A stretch of 64,000 bases of DNA from Mycolicibacterium thermoresistibile (GTDB lineage: Bacteria > Actinomycetota > Actinomycetes > Mycobacteriales > Mycobacteriaceae), in contig NZ_LT906483.1 in assembly GCF_900187065.1 (NCBI RefSeq), positions 2,666,001 to 2,730,000 on the forward strand, in the 5' to 3' direction. Below are positions 8,233 through 19,375 of the stretch, piece after piece. The translations under genes were made by a program, and so were the position numbers. Under the pieces are notes generated by a model that saw only the letters and a program-made list of their open reading frames with translations, searched no databases and was not told where the DNA came from. Position 1 is the stretch's first letter. Each line of letters opens with the position of its first letter.

Positions 8233-10332
8233 ATGAAAGCCGTGACCACATCCGAAGAGATCTCCGCACTCACCCGCCCGAGCCATCCCGACGACTGGAC
8301 CGAACTGGACACGCTGGCCGTGGACACCGCACGGGTGCTGGCCGCCGATGCGGTCCAGAAAGCCGGCAACGGGCATCCGGGTACGGCGATGAGCCTGGCC
8401 CCGCTGGCCTACACCCTGTTCCAGCGGCAGCTGCGGCATGACCCCAACGATGTGCACTGGATCGGCCGGGACCGCTTCATCCTGTCGGCCGGTCACACCA
8501 GCCTGACTCTCTACATTCAGCTGTACCTGGGTGGATTCGGCCTGGAACTGTCCGACATCCAGGCGCTGCGGACCTTCAAGTCCAGGACCCCCGGGCATCC
8601 GGAGTTCCGGCACACCCCCGGGGTGGAGATCACCACCGGCCCGCTCGGCCAGGGCCTGGCCTCGGCGGTCGGCATGGCGATGGCGGCGCGCTACGAGCGT
8701 GGCCTGTTCGACCCGGACGCCGACCCGGGCACCAGCCCGTTCGACCACTACATCTATGTGATCGCCTCCGACGGCGACATCCAGGAGGGCGTCACCAGCG
8801 AGGCGTCGTCGTTGGCCGGCACCCAGCAGCTGGGCAACCTGATCGTCTTCTACGACGACAACAAGATCTCGATCGAGGACGACACCGCGATCGCGCTGTC
8901 CGAGGACACCGTCAAGCGCTATGAGGCCTACGGCTGGCATGTGCAGACCGTCGAGGGCGGCGAGAACGTCGTCGGCATCGAGAAGGCCATCGCAGAGGCG
9001 AAGAAGGTCACCGACAAACCGTCGTTCATCGCGCTGCGCACCGTGATCGGCTATCCGGCGCCGAAACTGATGAACACCGGCAAGGTGCACGGCGCGGCGC
9101 TGGGCGAGGAGGAAGTCGCCGCGGTCAAAAAGATCCTCGGCTTCGATCCGGAGAAGACCTTCGAGGTGCGCGACGAGGTCATCGAGCACACCCGCAAGCT
9201 GCGGGACCGCGGCCGCGAGGCCCACCAGAAGTGGCAGACCGACTTCGACGCCTGGGCCCAGCGGGAACCGGAACGCAAGGCGCTGCTGGACCGGCTCACC
9301 GCGCAGCAGCTGCCCGACGGGTGGGACGCCGACCTGCCGTCCTGGGAGCCCGGCTCCAAGGCCGTCGCCACCCGCGCCGCCTCCGGCGAGGTGCTCTCCG
9401 CGGTCGGCCCGAAGCTGCCCGAACTGTGGGGCGGCTCCGCCGACCTGGCCGGCAGCAACAACACCACCATCAAGGGAGCGTTGTCGTTCGGGCCGCCGTC
9501 GATCTCCACCAAGGAGTACACCGCCGACTGGTACGGCCGCACCCTGCATTTCGGGGTGCGTGAGCACGCCATGGGCGCGATCCTGTCCGGCATCGTGCTG
9601 CACGGCCCGACCCGCGCCTACGGCGGCACGTTCCTGCAGTTCTCCGACTACATGCGGCCGGCGGTGCGGCTGGCCGCGCTGATGGACATCGACACCATCT
9701 ACGTCTGGACGCACGACTCGATCGGCCTGGGTGAGGACGGCCCCACCCATCAGCCCATCGAGCACCTCTCGGCGCTGCGGGCCATCCCGAACCTGGCCGT
9801 GGTGCGACCCGCCGACGCGAACGAGACCGCCTACGCCTGGCACACCATCTTGTGCCGCGGCGCCGGCAGCGGCCCGGTCGGCCTGTGCCTGACCCGCCAG
9901 GGTGTGCCGGTGCTGGAGGGCACCAGCCGCGAGGGCGTGGCCCGCGGCGGCTACGTGCTGGGCGGCACCCCGGCCGAACAGCCCGACGTCGTGCTGATCG
10001 GCACCGGCTCCGAACTGCAGCTGTGCGTGGAAGCGCAGAAGATCCTGGCGGACAAGGACATCCGTGCGTCGGTGGTGTCGATGCCGTGTGTCGAGTGGTT
10101 CGAGTCGCAGCCGGTCGAGTACCGCGACAGCGTGCTGCCGCCGGCGGTGTCGGCGCGGGTCGCGGTGGAGGCCGGTGTCGCGCAGAGCTGGCACAAGCTG
10201 GTCGGTGACACCGGTGAGGTCGTCTCCATCGAGCACTACGGCGAGTCGGCCGATTACAAGACGCTGTTCCGCGAGTTCGGCTTCACTCCCGAGGCCGTGG
10301 TGGCTGCCGCCGAACGCTCGCTGGACAACTGA
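8233..10332 (+). CDS. tkt: Transketolase
   Basis: Thiamine-diphosphate enzyme of the non-oxidative pentose phosphate pathway. It moves two-carbon units between xylulose-5-P and ribose-5-P or erythrose-4-P, giving G3P and sedoheptulose-7-P or F6P. The 699 residues have the usual length and order: N-terminal ThDP domain with [13 protein letters not shown] and the [13 protein letters not shown]g/ThDP motif, a pyrimidine-binding domain with [10 protein letters not shown], and a C-terminal domain. ATG at 8233 is used. GTG at 8242 (TTSEEIS) is an equally good start because GGACAG lies ten bases upstream of it. First gene of the operon tkt-tal-zwf-opcA-pgl. Confidence 0.96.
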   Translation: MKAVTTSEEISALTRPSHPDDWTELDTLAVDTARVLAADAVQKAGNGHPGTAMSLAPLAYTLFQRQLRHDPNDVHWIGRDRFILSAGHTSLTLYIQLYLGGFGLELSDIQALRTFKSRTPGHPEFRHTPGVEITTGPLGQGLASAVGMAMAARYERGLFDPDADPGTSPFDHYIYVIASDGDIQEGVTSEASSLAGTQQLGNLIVFYDDNKISIEDDTAIALSEDTVKRYEAYGWHVQTVEGGENVVGIEKAIAEAKKVTDKPSFIALRTVIGYPAPKLMNTGKVHGAALGEEEVAAVKKILGFDPEKTFEVRDEVIEHTRKLRDRGREAHQKWQTDFDAWAQREPERKALLDRLTAQQLPDGWDADLPSWEPGSKAVATRAASGEVLSAVGPKLPELWGGSADLAGSNNTTIKGALSFGPPSISTKEYTADWYGRTLHFGVREHAMGAILSGIVLHGPTRAYGGTFLQFSDYMRPAVRLAALMDIDTIYVWTHDSIGLGEDGPTHQPIEHLSALRAIPNLAVVRPADANETAYAWHTILCRGAGSGPVGLCLTRQGVPVLEGTSREGVARGGYVLGGTPAEQPDVVLIGTGSELQLCVEAQKILADKDIRASVVSMPCVEWFESQPVEYRDSVLPPAVSARVAVEAGVAQSWHKLVGDTGEVVSIEHYGESADYKTLFREFGFTPEAVVAAAERSLDN

Positions 10333-10346
10333 CGAGAGGCAATCCG

Positions 10347-11465
10347 ATGGCACAGAACCCAAATCTCGCCGCCCTCTCGGCGGCGGGGGTATCGGTATGG
10401 CTGGACGACCTGTCCCGGGACCGGCTGCGCTCCGGCAACCTTCAGCAACTCATCGACACCCGCTGCGTCGTCGGGGTGACCACCAACCCGTCGATCTTCC
10501 AGGCGGCGCTGTCGAAGGGTCACTCCTATGACGAGCAGATCCGCGAGCTGGCCGCCCGCGGCGCCGACGTCGACTCCGCCATCCGCACGGTGACCACCGA
10601 CGACGTCCGGGAAGCCTGCGATGTGCTGCGCCCGCAGTGGGAGGCGTCCGACGGGGTGGACGGCCGGGTGTCCATCGAGGTGGATCCGCGGCTGGCGCAC
10701 GACACCGACAAGACGATCCTGCAGGCGATCGAGCTGTGGAAGATCGTCGACCGGCCCAACCTGTTCATCAAGATCCCCGCCACCAAGGCGGGTCTGCCGG
10801 CGATCACCGCGGTGCTGGCCGAGGGGGTGTCGGTCAACGTCACGCTGATCTTCTCGGTGGAACGCTACCGCGAGGTGATGGACGCCTATCTCGCCGGACT
10901 GGAGGCCGCCAAGCAGGCCGGCCACGATCTGTCCAAGATCCATTCGGTGGCTTCGTTCTTCGTGTCGCGGGTGGACACCGAGATCGACAACCGGCTGGAG
11001 GCGATCGGCACCGAACAGGCGCTGGCGCTGCGCGGTAAGGCCGGGCTGGCCAACGCCCGGCTGGCCTATGCCGCCTACCGGGAGGTGTTCGAGGGTGGGT
11101 CGCGGTTCGAGGCGCTGAAGGCCGACGGCGCCCGGGTACAGCGGCCGCTGTGGGCGTCCACCGGGGTGAAGAACCCCGCCTACCCCGACACCCTCTACGT
11201 CACCGAACTGGTCGCGCCCAACACCGTGAACACGCTGCCGGAGAAGACGCTGGAGGCGGTGGCCGATCACGGGGAGATCACCGGCGACACCGTGACCGGC
11301 CGGGCCGAGGAGTCGCAGGCGATCTTCGACCAGCTCACCGCCGTCGGTATCGACCTCGACGACGTCTTCCTGAAGCTGGAGAACGAAGGCGTGCAGAAGT
11401 TCGAGCAGTCCTGGGAGGAGCTGCTCGACGCCACCCGGGAGCAACTCGACACCCTCGGGAAATGA
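10347..11465 (+). CDS. tal: Transaldolase
   Basis: Transfers a dihydroxyacetone unit from sedoheptulose-7-P to G3P through a Schiff-base lysine, completing the non-oxidative pentose phosphate pathway. The 372-residue length and the motifs [13 protein letters not shown] near the N-terminus, [11 protein letters not shown] (Schiff-base Lys) and [15 protein letters not shown] mark the long actinobacterial TalB-type transaldolase. It starts 14 bases after the tkt stop with GAGAGG ahead, and its stop overlaps the zwf start (ATGA), so tkt, tal and zwf are translationally linked. Confidence 0.96.
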   Translation: MAQNPNLAALSAAGVSVWLDDLSRDRLRSGNLQQLIDTRCVVGVTTNPSIFQAALSKGHSYDEQIRELAARGADVDSAIRTVTTDDVREACDVLRPQWEASDGVDGRVSIEVDPRLAHDTDKTILQAIELWKIVDRPNLFIKIPATKAGLPAITAVLAEGVSVNVTLIFSVERYREVMDAYLAGLEAAKQAGHDLSKIHSVASFFVSRVDTEIDNRLEAIGTEQALALRGKAGLANARLAYAAYREVFEGGSRFEALKADGARVQRPLWASTGVKNPAYPDTLYVTELVAPNTVNTLPEKTLEAVADHGEITGDTVTGRAEESQAIFDQLTAVGIDLDDVFLKLENEGVQKFEQSWEELLDATREQLDTLGK

Positions 11466-13039
11466 CCGACCCGGCTGGGTTCGGTCCGGTGGCCGGACTC
11501 GCTGAACCGGCCCCACCGGGCTGGCGGAATCCGCTGCGCGACAAGCGCGACAAGCGGATGCCGCGGATCGCCGGCCCGTGCAGCATGGTGATCTTCGGGG
11601 TGACCGGGGATCTGTCCCGCAAGAAGCTGATGCCGGCGATCTACGACCTGGCCAACCGTGGGCTGTTGCCGGCGTCGTTCTCACTGGTCGGGTTCGCCCG
11701 CCGGGACTGGGCCGACGAGGATTTCGGCCAGGTTGTTTACGAGGCGGTCAAGACCCACGCCCGCACACCGTTCCGGCAGGAGGTGTGGGACCGGCTCGCC
11801 GAGGGATTCCGGTTCGTCCAGGGCACATTCGACGACGATGCGGCCTTCGCCCGGCTCACCGAGGTGCTGGAGAAGCTCGACGTGCAGCGCGGCACCGGCG
11901 GCAATCACGCCTTCTACCTGTCGATTCCGCCGAAGGCGTTTCCGCTGGTGTGCGAACAGCTGCGCAGGTCCGGGCTGGCCCGCCCCCAGCCGGGCCGGTG
12001 GAGCCGGGTGGTCGTGGAGAAGCCGTTCGGCCATGACCTGCAGAGCGCGGTCGAGCTCAACGCCGTGGTCAACAGCGTGTTCCCGGAGGAGTCGGTGTTC
12101 CGCATCGACCACTACCTCGGCAAGGAGACGGTCCAGAACATCCTGGCGCTGCGGTTCGCCAACGAACTGTACGAACCGATCTGGAACAACCACTACGTCG
12201 ACCACGTGCAGATCACCATGGCCGAGGACATCGGCCTGGGCGGGCGCGCCGGCTATTACGACGGGATCGGCGCGGCGCGCGATGTGATCCAGAACCACCT
12301 GCTGCAGCTGCTGGCGCTGACCGCGATGGAGGAACCGGTCAGCTTCCATCCCCGCCAGTTGCAGGCCGAGAAGATCAAGGTGCTCTCCGCGGTGCGGCTG
12401 GCGCAGCCGCTGGACCAGACCACCGCGCGCGGGCAGTACACCGCGGGCTGGCAGGGCGGCGAGCGTGTGGTCGGGCTGCTCGAGGAGGAGGGTTTCGCCA
12501 AGGACTCCACCACCGAGACGTTCGCGGCGATCACCCTGGAGATCGACACCCGCCGCTGGGCCGGGGTGCCGTTCTATCTGCGCACCGGAAAACGGTTGGG
12601 CCGCAGGGTGACCGAGATCGCACTGGTGTTCCGTCGGGCGCCGCATCTGCCGTTCGACGCGACGATGACCGAGGAGCTGGGCCAGAACGCGCTGGTGATC
12701 CGGATCCAGCCGGACGAGGGTGTCACACTGCGGTTCGGGTCCAAGGTGCCGGGCAGCGCGATGGAGGTCCGCGACGTCAACATGGACTTCTCCTACGGTT
12801 CGGCGTTCGCCGAGGACTCCCCCGAGGCCTATGAGCGGCTGATCCTCGACGTGCTGCTCGGTGAACCGTCGTTGTTCCCGGTCAACGCCGAGGTCGAGTT
12901 GTCGTGGAAGATCCTGGACCCGATCCTGGAGTACTGGGCGTCGCACGGCAAACCCGATCCGTACGAGGCGGGCACCTGGGGGCCGGAGTCGGCGTTCGAG
13001 ATGCTGCGGCGCACGGGCCGGGAGTGGAGGCGGCCTTGA
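11462..13039 (+). CDS. zwf: Glucose-6-phosphate 1-dehydrogenase
   Basis: Oxidises glucose-6-P to 6-phosphogluconolactone with reduction of NADP(H) or a mycobacterial cofactor, the entry to the oxidative pentose phosphate pathway. The 525-residue product has the Rossmann motif [20 protein letters not shown] and the active-site signature [13 protein letters not shown]. The start at 11462 overlaps the tal stop; longer in-frame extensions run inside tal. It is the Zwf2 (Rv1447c) orthologue by position. It is followed by opcA, whose product is the known activator or assembly partner of this enzyme in actinobacteria. Confidence 0.96.
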   Translation: MTDPAGFGPVAGLAEPAPPGWRNPLRDKRDKRMPRIAGPCSMVIFGVTGDLSRKKLMPAIYDLANRGLLPASFSLVGFARRDWADEDFGQVVYEAVKTHARTPFRQEVWDRLAEGFRFVQGTFDDDAAFARLTEVLEKLDVQRGTGGNHAFYLSIPPKAFPLVCEQLRRSGLARPQPGRWSRVVVEKPFGHDLQSAVELNAVVNSVFPEESVFRIDHYLGKETVQNILALRFANELYEPIWNNHYVDHVQITMAEDIGLGGRAGYYDGIGAARDVIQNHLLQLLALTAMEEPVSFHPRQLQAEKIKVLSAVRLAQPLDQTTARGQYTAGWQGGERVVGLLEEEGFAKDSTTETFAAITLEIDTRRWAGVPFYLRTGKRLGRRVTEIALVFRRAPHLPFDATMTEELGQNALVIRIQPDEGVTLRFGSKVPGSAMEVRDVNMDFSYGSAFAEDSPEAYERLILDVLLGEPSLFPVNAEVELSWKILDPILEYWASHGKPDPYEAGTWGPESAFEMLRRTGREWRRP

Positions 13040-13067
13040 TCACCGAAGGCGACGAAGGAGCCGAGCA

Positions 13068-13979
13068 TTGATCGTCGACCTGCCGGACACCACCACCAAC
13101 GCGATCAACAAGAAGATCACCGCGCTGCGCGAACAGGCCGGAGCAATCACCCTGGGCCGGGTACTGACCCTGGTGGTGGCCGCCGACAGCGAGGATCAGC
13201 TCGACGACGCCATCGCCGCCGCGACCTCCGCCAGCCGCGAGCACCCTTGCCGGATCATCGTCGTGGTGCCGGTCGACCGGTCCACCCCCGAGCCGCGGCT
13301 GGACGGTCAGCTCCGGGTCGGCGGCGACGCGGGCGTCGGCGAGGTGGTGGTGCTGCGCATCGCGGGCCCGCTCGCCGACCAGGCCGCCAGCGTGGTGCTG
13401 CCGTTCCTGTTGCCGGACACCCCGGTGGTGGCCTGGTGGCCGGGTGAGGCGCCGCCGGTGCCGGCGCAGGATCCGTTGGGCCGGTTGGCGGTCAAACGCA
13501 TCACCGACGCGACCGCCAGCAGTGATCCGTTGACGGCGATCAAGGGCCGGCTGCGCGGCTACACCCCCGGCGACACCGACCTGGCGTGGAGCCGGGTCAC
13601 CTACTGGCGGGCGCTGCTGGCCTCGGCGGTCGATCAGCCCCCGTACGAACCGATCGAATCGGCGCTGGTGTCCGGGCTGGCCACCGAACCGGCGCTGGAC
13701 GTGCTGGCGGGCTGGCTGGCCAGCCGGCTCGACTGCGAGGTCCGCCGGGCCACCGGACCGCTGCAGGTGCAACTGGTCCGGAGCTCCGAGACGATCACGT
13801 TGGGCCGTCCGCAGGACGGTGTCACCGGAACGTTGAGCCGCACCGGCAAACCGGATGCGCTGCTGCCGCTGGGCCGCCGGGAGACCCGTGAGTGCCTGGC
13901 CGAGGACCTGCGCCGGCTGGATCCCGACGAGATCTATCACGAGGCGCTGCGCGGGCTGGATAAGGTGCTCTACATATGA
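13068..13979 (+). CDS. opcA: Glucose-6-phosphate dehydrogenase assembly protein OpcA
   Basis: OpcA family protein needed for full glucose-6-phosphate dehydrogenase activity, encoded directly downstream of zwf. A TTG start at 13068 is chosen: GAAGGAG ends seven bases before it, and the resulting 303-residue protein ([16 protein letters not shown]) has the family length. The earlier open frame lies in zwf. Typical OpcA segments are [28 protein letters not shown] and [10 protein letters not shown]. It shares an ATGA overlap with pgl. The TTG start may lower its translation relative to zwf; this is inferred. Confidence 0.93.
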   Translation: MIVDLPDTTTNAINKKITALREQAGAITLGRVLTLVVAADSEDQLDDAIAAATSASREHPCRIIVVVPVDRSTPEPRLDGQLRVGGDAGVGEVVVLRIAGPLADQAASVVLPFLLPDTPVVAWWPGEAPPVPAQDPLGRLAVKRITDATASSDPLTAIKGRLRGYTPGDTDLAWSRVTYWRALLASAVDQPPYEPIESALVSGLATEPALDVLAGWLASRLDCEVRRATGPLQVQLVRSSETITLGRPQDGVTGTLSRTGKPDALLPLGRRETRECLAEDLRRLDPDEIYHEALRGLDKVLYI

Positions 13980-14692
13980 GCACTTTCGTCGAAACCCATC
14001 CCGATACCGCGACGCTGGTCACCGCCGCCGGAGACCGGCTGGTCGAGGCCATCAACGCGGCCACCTCCGCGCGCGGCGAGGCGGTGATCGTGCTGACCGG
14101 CGGCGGCTCCGGTATCGCGCTGCTCAAGCGGGTCGGTGAACGGGCCGGCGAGATCGACTGGTCCAAGGTGCGGCTGTACTGGGGCGACGAACGTTACGTG
14201 CCGGCCGCCGACGACGAGCGAAACGAGAAGCAGGCCCGGGAGGCCCTACTCGACCACATCGACATCCCGGCGGCCAACGTACACCCGATGGCGGCCAGCG
14301 ACGGTGAGTTCGGCGACGACATCGCCGCCGCGGCGGCCGCCTACGAACAGGTGCTGCCCGCGGAGTTCGACGTCCACCTGCTCGGCATGGGCGGCGAAGG
14401 GCACATCAACTCGCTGTTCCCCGACACCCCGGCGGTACGCGAGACCGAACGGCTGGTGGTACCGGTCACCGACTCCCCCAAGCCGCCGCCGCGGCGGATC
14501 AGCTTGACACTGCCCGCGGTTCGGCGCGCCCGTCAGGTGTGGCTGGTGGTGTCGGGGGCCGCCAAGGCCGATGCGGTGGCGGCCGCGGTCAACGGCGCCG
14601 ACCCGGTCGACATCCCGGCCGCCGGTGCGGTCGGTCGAGAGGCCACGGTGTGGCTGCTCGACGAGGAAGCCGCGAGCAGGCTCGACCGCTGA
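13976..14692 (+). CDS. pgl: 6-phosphogluconolactonase (DevB type)
   Basis: Hydrolyses 6-phosphogluconolactone to 6-phosphogluconate, the step after Zwf. The 238-residue DevB/SOL-type protein has the sugar-isomerase-like fold with [10 protein letters not shown] near the N-terminus, [13 protein letters not shown] and [16 protein letters not shown], all characteristic of the family. Its start overlaps the opcA stop. It ends the pentose-phosphate operon; in M. tuberculosis the next gene is Rv1444c, whereas here a 13E12-type gene carrying a prophage lies between. Confidence 0.95.
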   Translation: MSTFVETHPDTATLVTAAGDRLVEAINAATSARGEAVIVLTGGGSGIALLKRVGERAGEIDWSKVRLYWGDERYVPAADDERNEKQAREALLDHIDIPAANVHPMAASDGEFGDDIAAAAAAYEQVLPAEFDVHLLGMGGEGHINSLFPDTPAVRETERLVVPVTDSPKPPPRRISLTLPAVRRARQVWLVVSGAAKADAVAAAVNGADPVDIPAAGAVGREATVWLLDEEAASRLDR

Positions 14693-14743
14693 GTCGCGCG
14701 CAGCCGCGCCGGACTGTCAGACCCCCCGAGTAGCATCGAACGC

Positions 14744-15825
14744 ATGTTCGAATCTCTCGACGACGGCGCGGTGGTCGATTCCATCGCCGCGGCGTCGCGC
14801 GAGCAGAGCGCGGCGTGCGGCCGGGAGATGCTCGCTATCGGCGAGCTCTACGCCCGCCGGGCGCCCGAGGACGACACCGAACGAGCGAACTGGGCGATCG
14901 ACGGGCACGCCAACGTGGTCGCCGAGATCTCGGCGGCGCTGAACATCAGCCGGGGCCGGGCAGCCGGCCGCCTGCAGTTGGCGATCGACCTGCGAGAGCG
15001 CCTGCCGCGGGTCGCTGCGGTGTTCGCCGCCGGAGACATCGACTTCCGGATGGTGTCGGCGCTGGTGAACCGCAGCCGCAACGTGGTGGATCCCGACCTG
15101 CTGGCCCGGCTGGACGCGGCGCTGGCGGCGTGGTCGCCGAAGTGGATGAAGCTGTCCGGGCCCACACTGAACGAACGCATCGACATGTGGGTGGAGAGGT
15201 TCGATCCGACCGGGGTCCGCGAACCGCGATCGCCCGGCGAAGACCGCTACGTCGTGGTCACACCCGCCGGCCAGGGGATGGTCGATGTGTCGGCCCGGCT
15301 CACGTTCGAGGCCGGCTTCGCGTTCGACACCCGCCTCGATCAGATCGCCGCGACCGTCTGCCGCGACGACCCGCGCACCGCCGACCAGCGGCGAGCCGAC
15401 GCGATGGCGGCGATGTCGGAGGGGCAGAACCGGCTCGTATGCGGCTGCGGATCCGAGGACTGCCCGGCCGACCCCGCCGACACCGCTGCGACCCGGCTGG
15501 TCATCAACGTGATCGCCGAACAGGCGACGGTGGAGGGCCGGTCGGACAATCCGGGGTATCTGCCGGGCTACGGTGCGGTGCCGGCGTCGATTCTGCGCGC
15601 GAAGGCGGCGACGGCCACGCTGCGTCCGGTCGCATTGCCGCAGCCCTGCGCCGAGGCCGGCTACCGGCCGTCGGCGGCGCTGACCCGGTTCATCCGGTGC
15701 CGCGATCTGACCTGCCGGTTCCCCGGGTGCGACGCGCCCGCGGCGGTCTGCCAGATCGACCACACCATCCCGTATCCGGCGGGGCCGACCCACCCGTCAA
15801 ATCTCAAGTTGCTGTGCGTGTTTCA
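14744..15825 (+). pseudogene. DUF222/HNH endonuclease (13E12 family), 5' part cut by element
   Basis: Protein of the mycobacterial 13E12 repeat family: an N-terminal helical DUF222 domain (residues 1 to ~280, with NISRGRAAGRLQ and FAAGDIDFRMVSALV) and a C-terminal HNH nuclease domain beginning CRFPGCDAPAAVCQIDH. The HNH motif is cut: after residues NLKLLCVFH the frame leaves the chromosome and enters the integrated element, running on with foreign residues (CRQAELRFTHD) to a stop at 16003, overlapping the integrase gene. Joining codon 361 to 27948 restores FHHLLKTFWTG and a 477-residue protein, so the missing part is at 27948-28301. The gene has its own start 51 bp after pgl. Confidence 0.9.
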
Positions 15826-15860
15826 TTGTCGACAGGCTGAACTACGTTTCACCCATGACC
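15790..15860. other. attL junction of the phiRv1-like element
   Basis: The host reading frame of the HNH gene stops matching its family after GTGTTT at 15818-15823. The dinucleotide CA at 15824-15825 is the inferred crossover core, shared with 27948-27949. Bases to the right (TTGTCGACAGGCTGAAC) form one arm of the reconstructed attP. The integrase ATG lies 29 bases right of the core, as expected for an element with attP beside int. Confidence 0.8.
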
Positions 15861-17381
15861 AGCACAAGCACCAAAGCAGCTGTCTACCTGCGTATTTCCA
15901 GCGACCCCACGGGCCAGCAACTCGGCGTCCACCGTCAGCGCGAGGACTGCGAGAAGCTGTGCCGCGACAAGGGGTGGACCCCCGTCGAGTATCGGGACAA
16001 TGACACCAGCGCCACCACGGGCAAGCGCAAGCATTACGAGCGGATGTTGGCCGACATCCGCGACGGCCTGGTCCGCGCTGTCGTCGTCTGGGACCTGGAC
16101 AGGCTGCACCGACGGCCCCTCGAGTTGGAGGGGTTCATGGCGCTGGCCGACGAGCGGGGATTGAAGCTGGCCACCGTGTCAGGAGACGTGGACCTGTCCA
16201 CGGCCCAGGGGCGGTTAATCGCCCGGTTGAAAGGCAGTGTGGCGGCCCATGAAATCGAGCACAAGCGCGCCCGTCAGCTGCGCGCTGCCCAGCAGAAAGC
16301 TGAACGGGGTGTGCCGCAATGGAAACGGGCCTTCGGGTTCGCCGACGGCTATGTCGCCGACGAAATTACCGCCCCTCTGGTCAAGGAAATGTACGCGCAT
16401 GTGTTGGCCGGTGGGTCGCTGTCGGGGCTGGCGCGGGAGTTGAACGCGCGGGGCGACTGGGCGTGGGGGCAGAAGTGGGTGAAGCCCAAGGATGATTACG
16501 GCGAGACGATCAAGTCGGCCGAGGTGGTGTGCCAGCGTCAGCCGTGGTCGGCCAGCACGTTGTCGTTGTTCCTGCGCTCGCCGCGCAACGCAGGGCTGCG
16601 CACCTACAATCGGGAACTGGTGCTGGACAAAGACGGCCAGCCCGTCCGGGGCGCGTGGGAACCGCTGGTCGATGAAGACACCTGGCGGGCGGTCCAATCG
16701 GTGCTGGACGCCCCGGGCCGCGCCCCTGGCCGCAAGTCGGTGCGACAGCACTTACTGACCGGGGTGCTGGTGTGTGGGAAGTGCGAGGGATCACTTGCCG
16801 GACAGTGGGTTATGCAGCCAACGGGTGGTGAGCCGGGGCGCTCCAAGGCAGGCCGGGTCAAGGAGCCGACCGGCCAGAAGCGCCACGTCATCACCTACTC
16901 CTGCAAGACCTGTCGCGGGGTGTCGATGCGCGCCGAGCACATCGAGCCGCTGGTTTACGGGGTGGTGGGGGCGCGGCTCGCCGAACCCGACGCTTTGGAC
17001 CTGCTTCGCAGCGAGCAGCACGACGTTGAGGCGGCCGAACAAGTACGGCAGCAACGTTCCGCTCTGAATCAGAGGCTGTTGGAGATCGCTGACGAGCGGG
17101 CCGATGGGCTGTTGACGGGCCAGCAGGCGGCGCGGGCGACGGCGCGCATCCTGGACCGGCTGGCCGCGCTGCAGTTGGTCGATGCCGACCAGGAACGGCT
17201 ACGGGTCCTCGACGGTCTGCCGTTGGGCACGCCCGACGCTGAGGGCGCGCTGGAGGGGTTGACCCCCGACCGCTTCCGAGCGGTCCTGGGCGTCGTCTGC
17301 ACAATCACGGTGCTGCCCATCGGCCGGGGCCGCCGCAAGGGTGTCGAGCACCGCGACCGCCTGCAGATCGACTGGAAATAA
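15855..17381 (+). CDS. int: Large serine recombinase (phiRv1-type integrase)
   Basis: Site-specific integrase of 508 residues. The N-terminal resolvase domain (~10-160) carries the catalytic Ser in YLRISSD (about residue 15), with QREDCEKLC and the arginine-rich VVWDLDRLHRRPLELEG region. The recombinase domain follows (~175-300). A zinc ribbon is visible as CGKC and, ~50 residues on, CKTC. A coiled-coil segment of the type used for synapsis control lies after LDLLRSEQHDVEAAEQV. Long serine integrases cut short attP and attB sites with a 2-bp overlap, which agrees with the CA core deduced at both junctions. The start lies within the element, 29 bases from attL. Confidence 0.95.
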   Translation: MTSTSTKAAVYLRISSDPTGQQLGVHRQREDCEKLCRDKGWTPVEYRDNDTSATTGKRKHYERMLADIRDGLVRAVVVWDLDRLHRRPLELEGFMALADERGLKLATVSGDVDLSTAQGRLIARLKGSVAAHEIEHKRARQLRAAQQKAERGVPQWKRAFGFADGYVADEITAPLVKEMYAHVLAGGSLSGLARELNARGDWAWGQKWVKPKDDYGETIKSAEVVCQRQPWSASTLSLFLRSPRNAGLRTYNRELVLDKDGQPVRGAWEPLVDEDTWRAVQSVLDAPGRAPGRKSVRQHLLTGVLVCGKCEGSLAGQWVMQPTGGEPGRSKAGRVKEPTGQKRHVITYSCKTCRGVSMRAEHIEPLVYGVVGARLAEPDALDLLRSEQHDVEAAEQVRQQRSALNQRLLEIADERADGLLTGQQAARATARILDRLAALQLVDADQERLRVLDGLPLGTPDAEGALEGLTPDRFRAVLGVVCTITVLPIGRGRRKGVEHRDRLQIDWK

Positions 17382-17636
17382 CCCGTCCGCGAGATCACAA
17401 CCGTCCCCGGTGACACGCCGTTACCCGGGATTAATTCCTGCGTGGCGGCGACAATCCCACGCGAGGCCACGTCGTGTGCGGCGTATATCGCGCTATAACA
17501 ACCTATTTCGCGCTCCTAGTCCCGCGTCGTACTGACCTGTACTCTGTACCGCGAAGTTATCTACTGCCCCAACGGGCCAGTTGTCACGCCATAGGGCGAC
17601 TCCGACGACAGGCACAGTCTGCAAGGAGTTCGGCTC

Positions 17637-17867
17637 TTGAGCACGAAAACCGACCAACCCAACGACGGTGCGCTGACCACCACCGACCTGGCCCGCGCGC
17701 TGGGCTGTCATAAGCGCACCATCCAGCGCGCCATCATCGCCGGTCGAATCCCGGCGTTCAAACTCCGCGGGCAGTGGCGGATCCGCCGCGTTGACGCCGA
17801 CTCGCTGATGTACAGGTTGGCGGGTCACCCGGACAATCCCCCCACCCCGCTGGGCGATGCGAAATGA
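17637..17867 (+). CDS. Excisionase-like HTH protein, candidate recombination directionality factor
   Basis: A 76-residue protein with one winged-HTH of the excisionase/HTH_17 class: LTTTDLARALGCHKRTIQRAIIAGRIPAFKLRGQWRI. Start is TTG at 17637, supported by AAGGAG eight bases upstream. phiRv1 carries a directionality factor of about this size next to its serine integrase, so a role in excision is the best guess; transcriptional regulation is the alternative. Its stop overlaps the next start (ATGA). About 255 bp with no gene separate it from int. Confidence 0.75.
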   Translation: MSTKTDQPNDGALTTTDLARALGCHKRTIQRAIIAGRIPAFKLRGQWRIRRVDADSLMYRLAGHPDNPPTPLGDAK

Positions 17868-18022
17868 CCGGCCCCACAGAATTATTTAGCACCGCCACGC
17901 TGACCACCGCAGACCGCGAATGGATCGCCGCCCAGGTGGCCACCGCGCCACGATTCACAACCGACCAGCGCGACCGGCTAGCCGAACTGCTGCGGCCCGT
18001 CCGCCAGGGCATCGCGGGGTGA
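17864..18022 (+). CDS. Small hypothetical protein coupled to the excisionase gene
   Basis: A 52-codon frame starts at the ATG that overlaps the excisionase stop and reads MTGPTELFSTATLTTADREW, then an alpha-helical LAELLRPV segment. The overlap and protein-like composition support translation. A further GTG at 18019 overlaps its stop, but that frame is interrupted by the IS3-family element at 18088, so what followed originally is unclear. No family recognised. Confidence 0.55.
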   Translation: MTGPTELFSTATLTTADREWIAAQVATAPRFTTDQRDRLAELLRPVRQGIAG

Positions 18023-18134
18023 GCACCACCCCGGCCCGCACGACCACGACGCAAACCACCAGCACTCCCAACACCCCAGTGCGCCATTGAAGTACCCCAG
18101 GTTTTGTTCCGATCCGTATAGGAGGATCAGGAAC

Positions 18135-18452
18135 ATGCCACGTAAGTATTCGCCGGAGTTTCGTGACCGTGCGCTTCGGTTGTTGGACACCACGATGGAA
18201 GACTCAGAGGTTTCTGAGTTCGAGGCCATCAAGTCTGTAGCCAGCAAACTTGGTGTATCGCAGGAATCGGTGCGCCGGTGGCGGCGCAAGGCCGAGATTG
18301 ACGCCGGGCAGCGCCCCGGCGTGACCAGCACTGAGCACGCCGAGATCCGCAAGCTCAAGCGCGAGAACGCCGAATTGCGCAGAGCTAACGAGATTTTGAA
18401 GTCTGCGTCCGCGTTTTTCGCAGCGGAGCTCGACCGCCCCGCGACGAAATGA
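18135..18452 (+). CDS. IS3-family transposase OrfA (HTH protein)
   Basis: A 105-residue protein beginning MPRKYSPEFRDRALRLL with an HTH (SVASKLGVSQESVRRWRR) and a leucine-zipper-like helix (AEIRKLKRENAELRRANEILK), the DNA-binding and dimerisation half of IS3-family transposases. The frame is open further upstream into the IS end; ATG at 18135 is chosen because AGGAGGATCAGG precedes it. OrfB lies in the -1 frame. A C-rich run in codons CGC-CCC-GCG shortly before the stop would, by a -1 slip, give ELDRP-RDEMIAFID, so a fused OrfAB product is plausible. Confidence 0.9.
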   Translation: MPRKYSPEFRDRALRLLDTTMEDSEVSEFEAIKSVASKLGVSQESVRRWRRKAEIDAGQRPGVTSTEHAEIRKLKRENAELRRANEILKSASAFFAAELDRPATK

Positions 18453-19375
18453 TCGCCTTCATCGATGCGCATCGCGATCAGTTCGGGGTCGAGCTCATTT
18501 GCCGTGTTCTGCGGGCAGCAATCGCCGGTTTCCTCACCTCCCGGGGCTATCGGGCCGCCAAGGCCCGCCCGCCATCAGAGCGGGCGATGCGCGATGAACT
18601 CCTCATCGCCGAGCTGCGCACCGTCCACGAGCAGAACTTCTCGGTCTATGGCGTCAAGAAGATGCATCACGCCATGAAACGCCGCGGCTGGCGGGTCGGC
18701 CGCGAGCAGACCCGCCGGTTGATGCGTAAAGCCGGCCTGCGCGGCGTGCAGCGCGGTAAGCCGGTGTTCACCACGATCAGCGACCCTGCGCACTGCCGGC
18801 CTGCTGATCTGGTCAACCGGCAGTTCAGCGCTGAGGCCCCAGACCGGCTGTGGGTTGCTGACATCACGTTCGTACGGACCTGGCAGGGGTTCTGCTACAC
18901 CGCGTTCGTCACCGACGCCTGCACCAAAGCCATCAAGGGATGGGCAGTCGCGGCCAGCATGCGCACCGAGGACCTACCGCTGGAAGCATTCAATCATGCT
19001 GTGTGGCACTCGGACTCAGACCTGTCTGAGTTGATCCATCACTCCGACCGAGGGTCGCAATACTTATCGTTGACATACACCGACCGGTTGGCCGAGCTCG
19101 GGATCGCCCCTTCGGTGGGGTCCCGCGGCGATAGCTATGACAACGCCCTCGCCGAAGCGGTCAACGCCGCCTACAAGACCGAGTTAATCAACCGCGGCAA
19201 ACCCTGGCGCAGCGTCGACGACGTCGAGTTGGCCACCGCCGGATGGGTGGCCTGGTACAACCAGGAACGCCTGCACGAAGCCCTCGGCTACGTCCCACCA
19301 GCCGAGTACGAGGCCGCCCTCACCGGCACCTCACACCCCGCGAGCCAGCCAACCCCGGCCCTCGCAACCAACTAG
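18449..19375 (+). CDS. IS3-family transposase OrfB (DDE integrase domain)
   Basis: A 308-residue protein with an HTH_21 region (VYGVKKMHHAMKRRGWRVGR) and an rve integrase core. The DDE residues are visible in RLWVADITFVRTW (first Asp), IHHSDRGSQY (second Asp) and YDNALAEAVNAAYKTELI (Glu). The tail WYNQERLHEALGYVPPAEYE is typical of the family. It overlaps orfA by ATGA and lies in the -1 frame, so it is probably translated mainly as OrfAB. Confidence 0.93.
   Translation: MIAFIDAHRDQFGVELICRVLRAAIAGFLTSRGYRAAKARPPSERAMRDELLIAELRTVHEQNFSVYGVKKMHHAMKRRGWRVGREQTRRLMRKAGLRGVQRGKPVFTTISDPAHCRPADLVNRQFSAEAPDRLWVADITFVRTWQGFCYTAFVTDACTKAIKGWAVAASMRTEDLPLEAFNHAVWHSDSDLSELIHHSDRGSQYLSLTYTDRLAELGIAPSVGSRGDSYDNALAEAVNAAYKTELINRGKPWRSVDDVELATAGWVAWYNQERLHEALGYVPPAEYEAALTGTSHPASQPTPALATN

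Noticed and set aside
8221..10362. 713-codon minus-strand open frame across tkt
   Set aside because: Antisense shadow of a conserved, full-length transketolase; no protein-family features.
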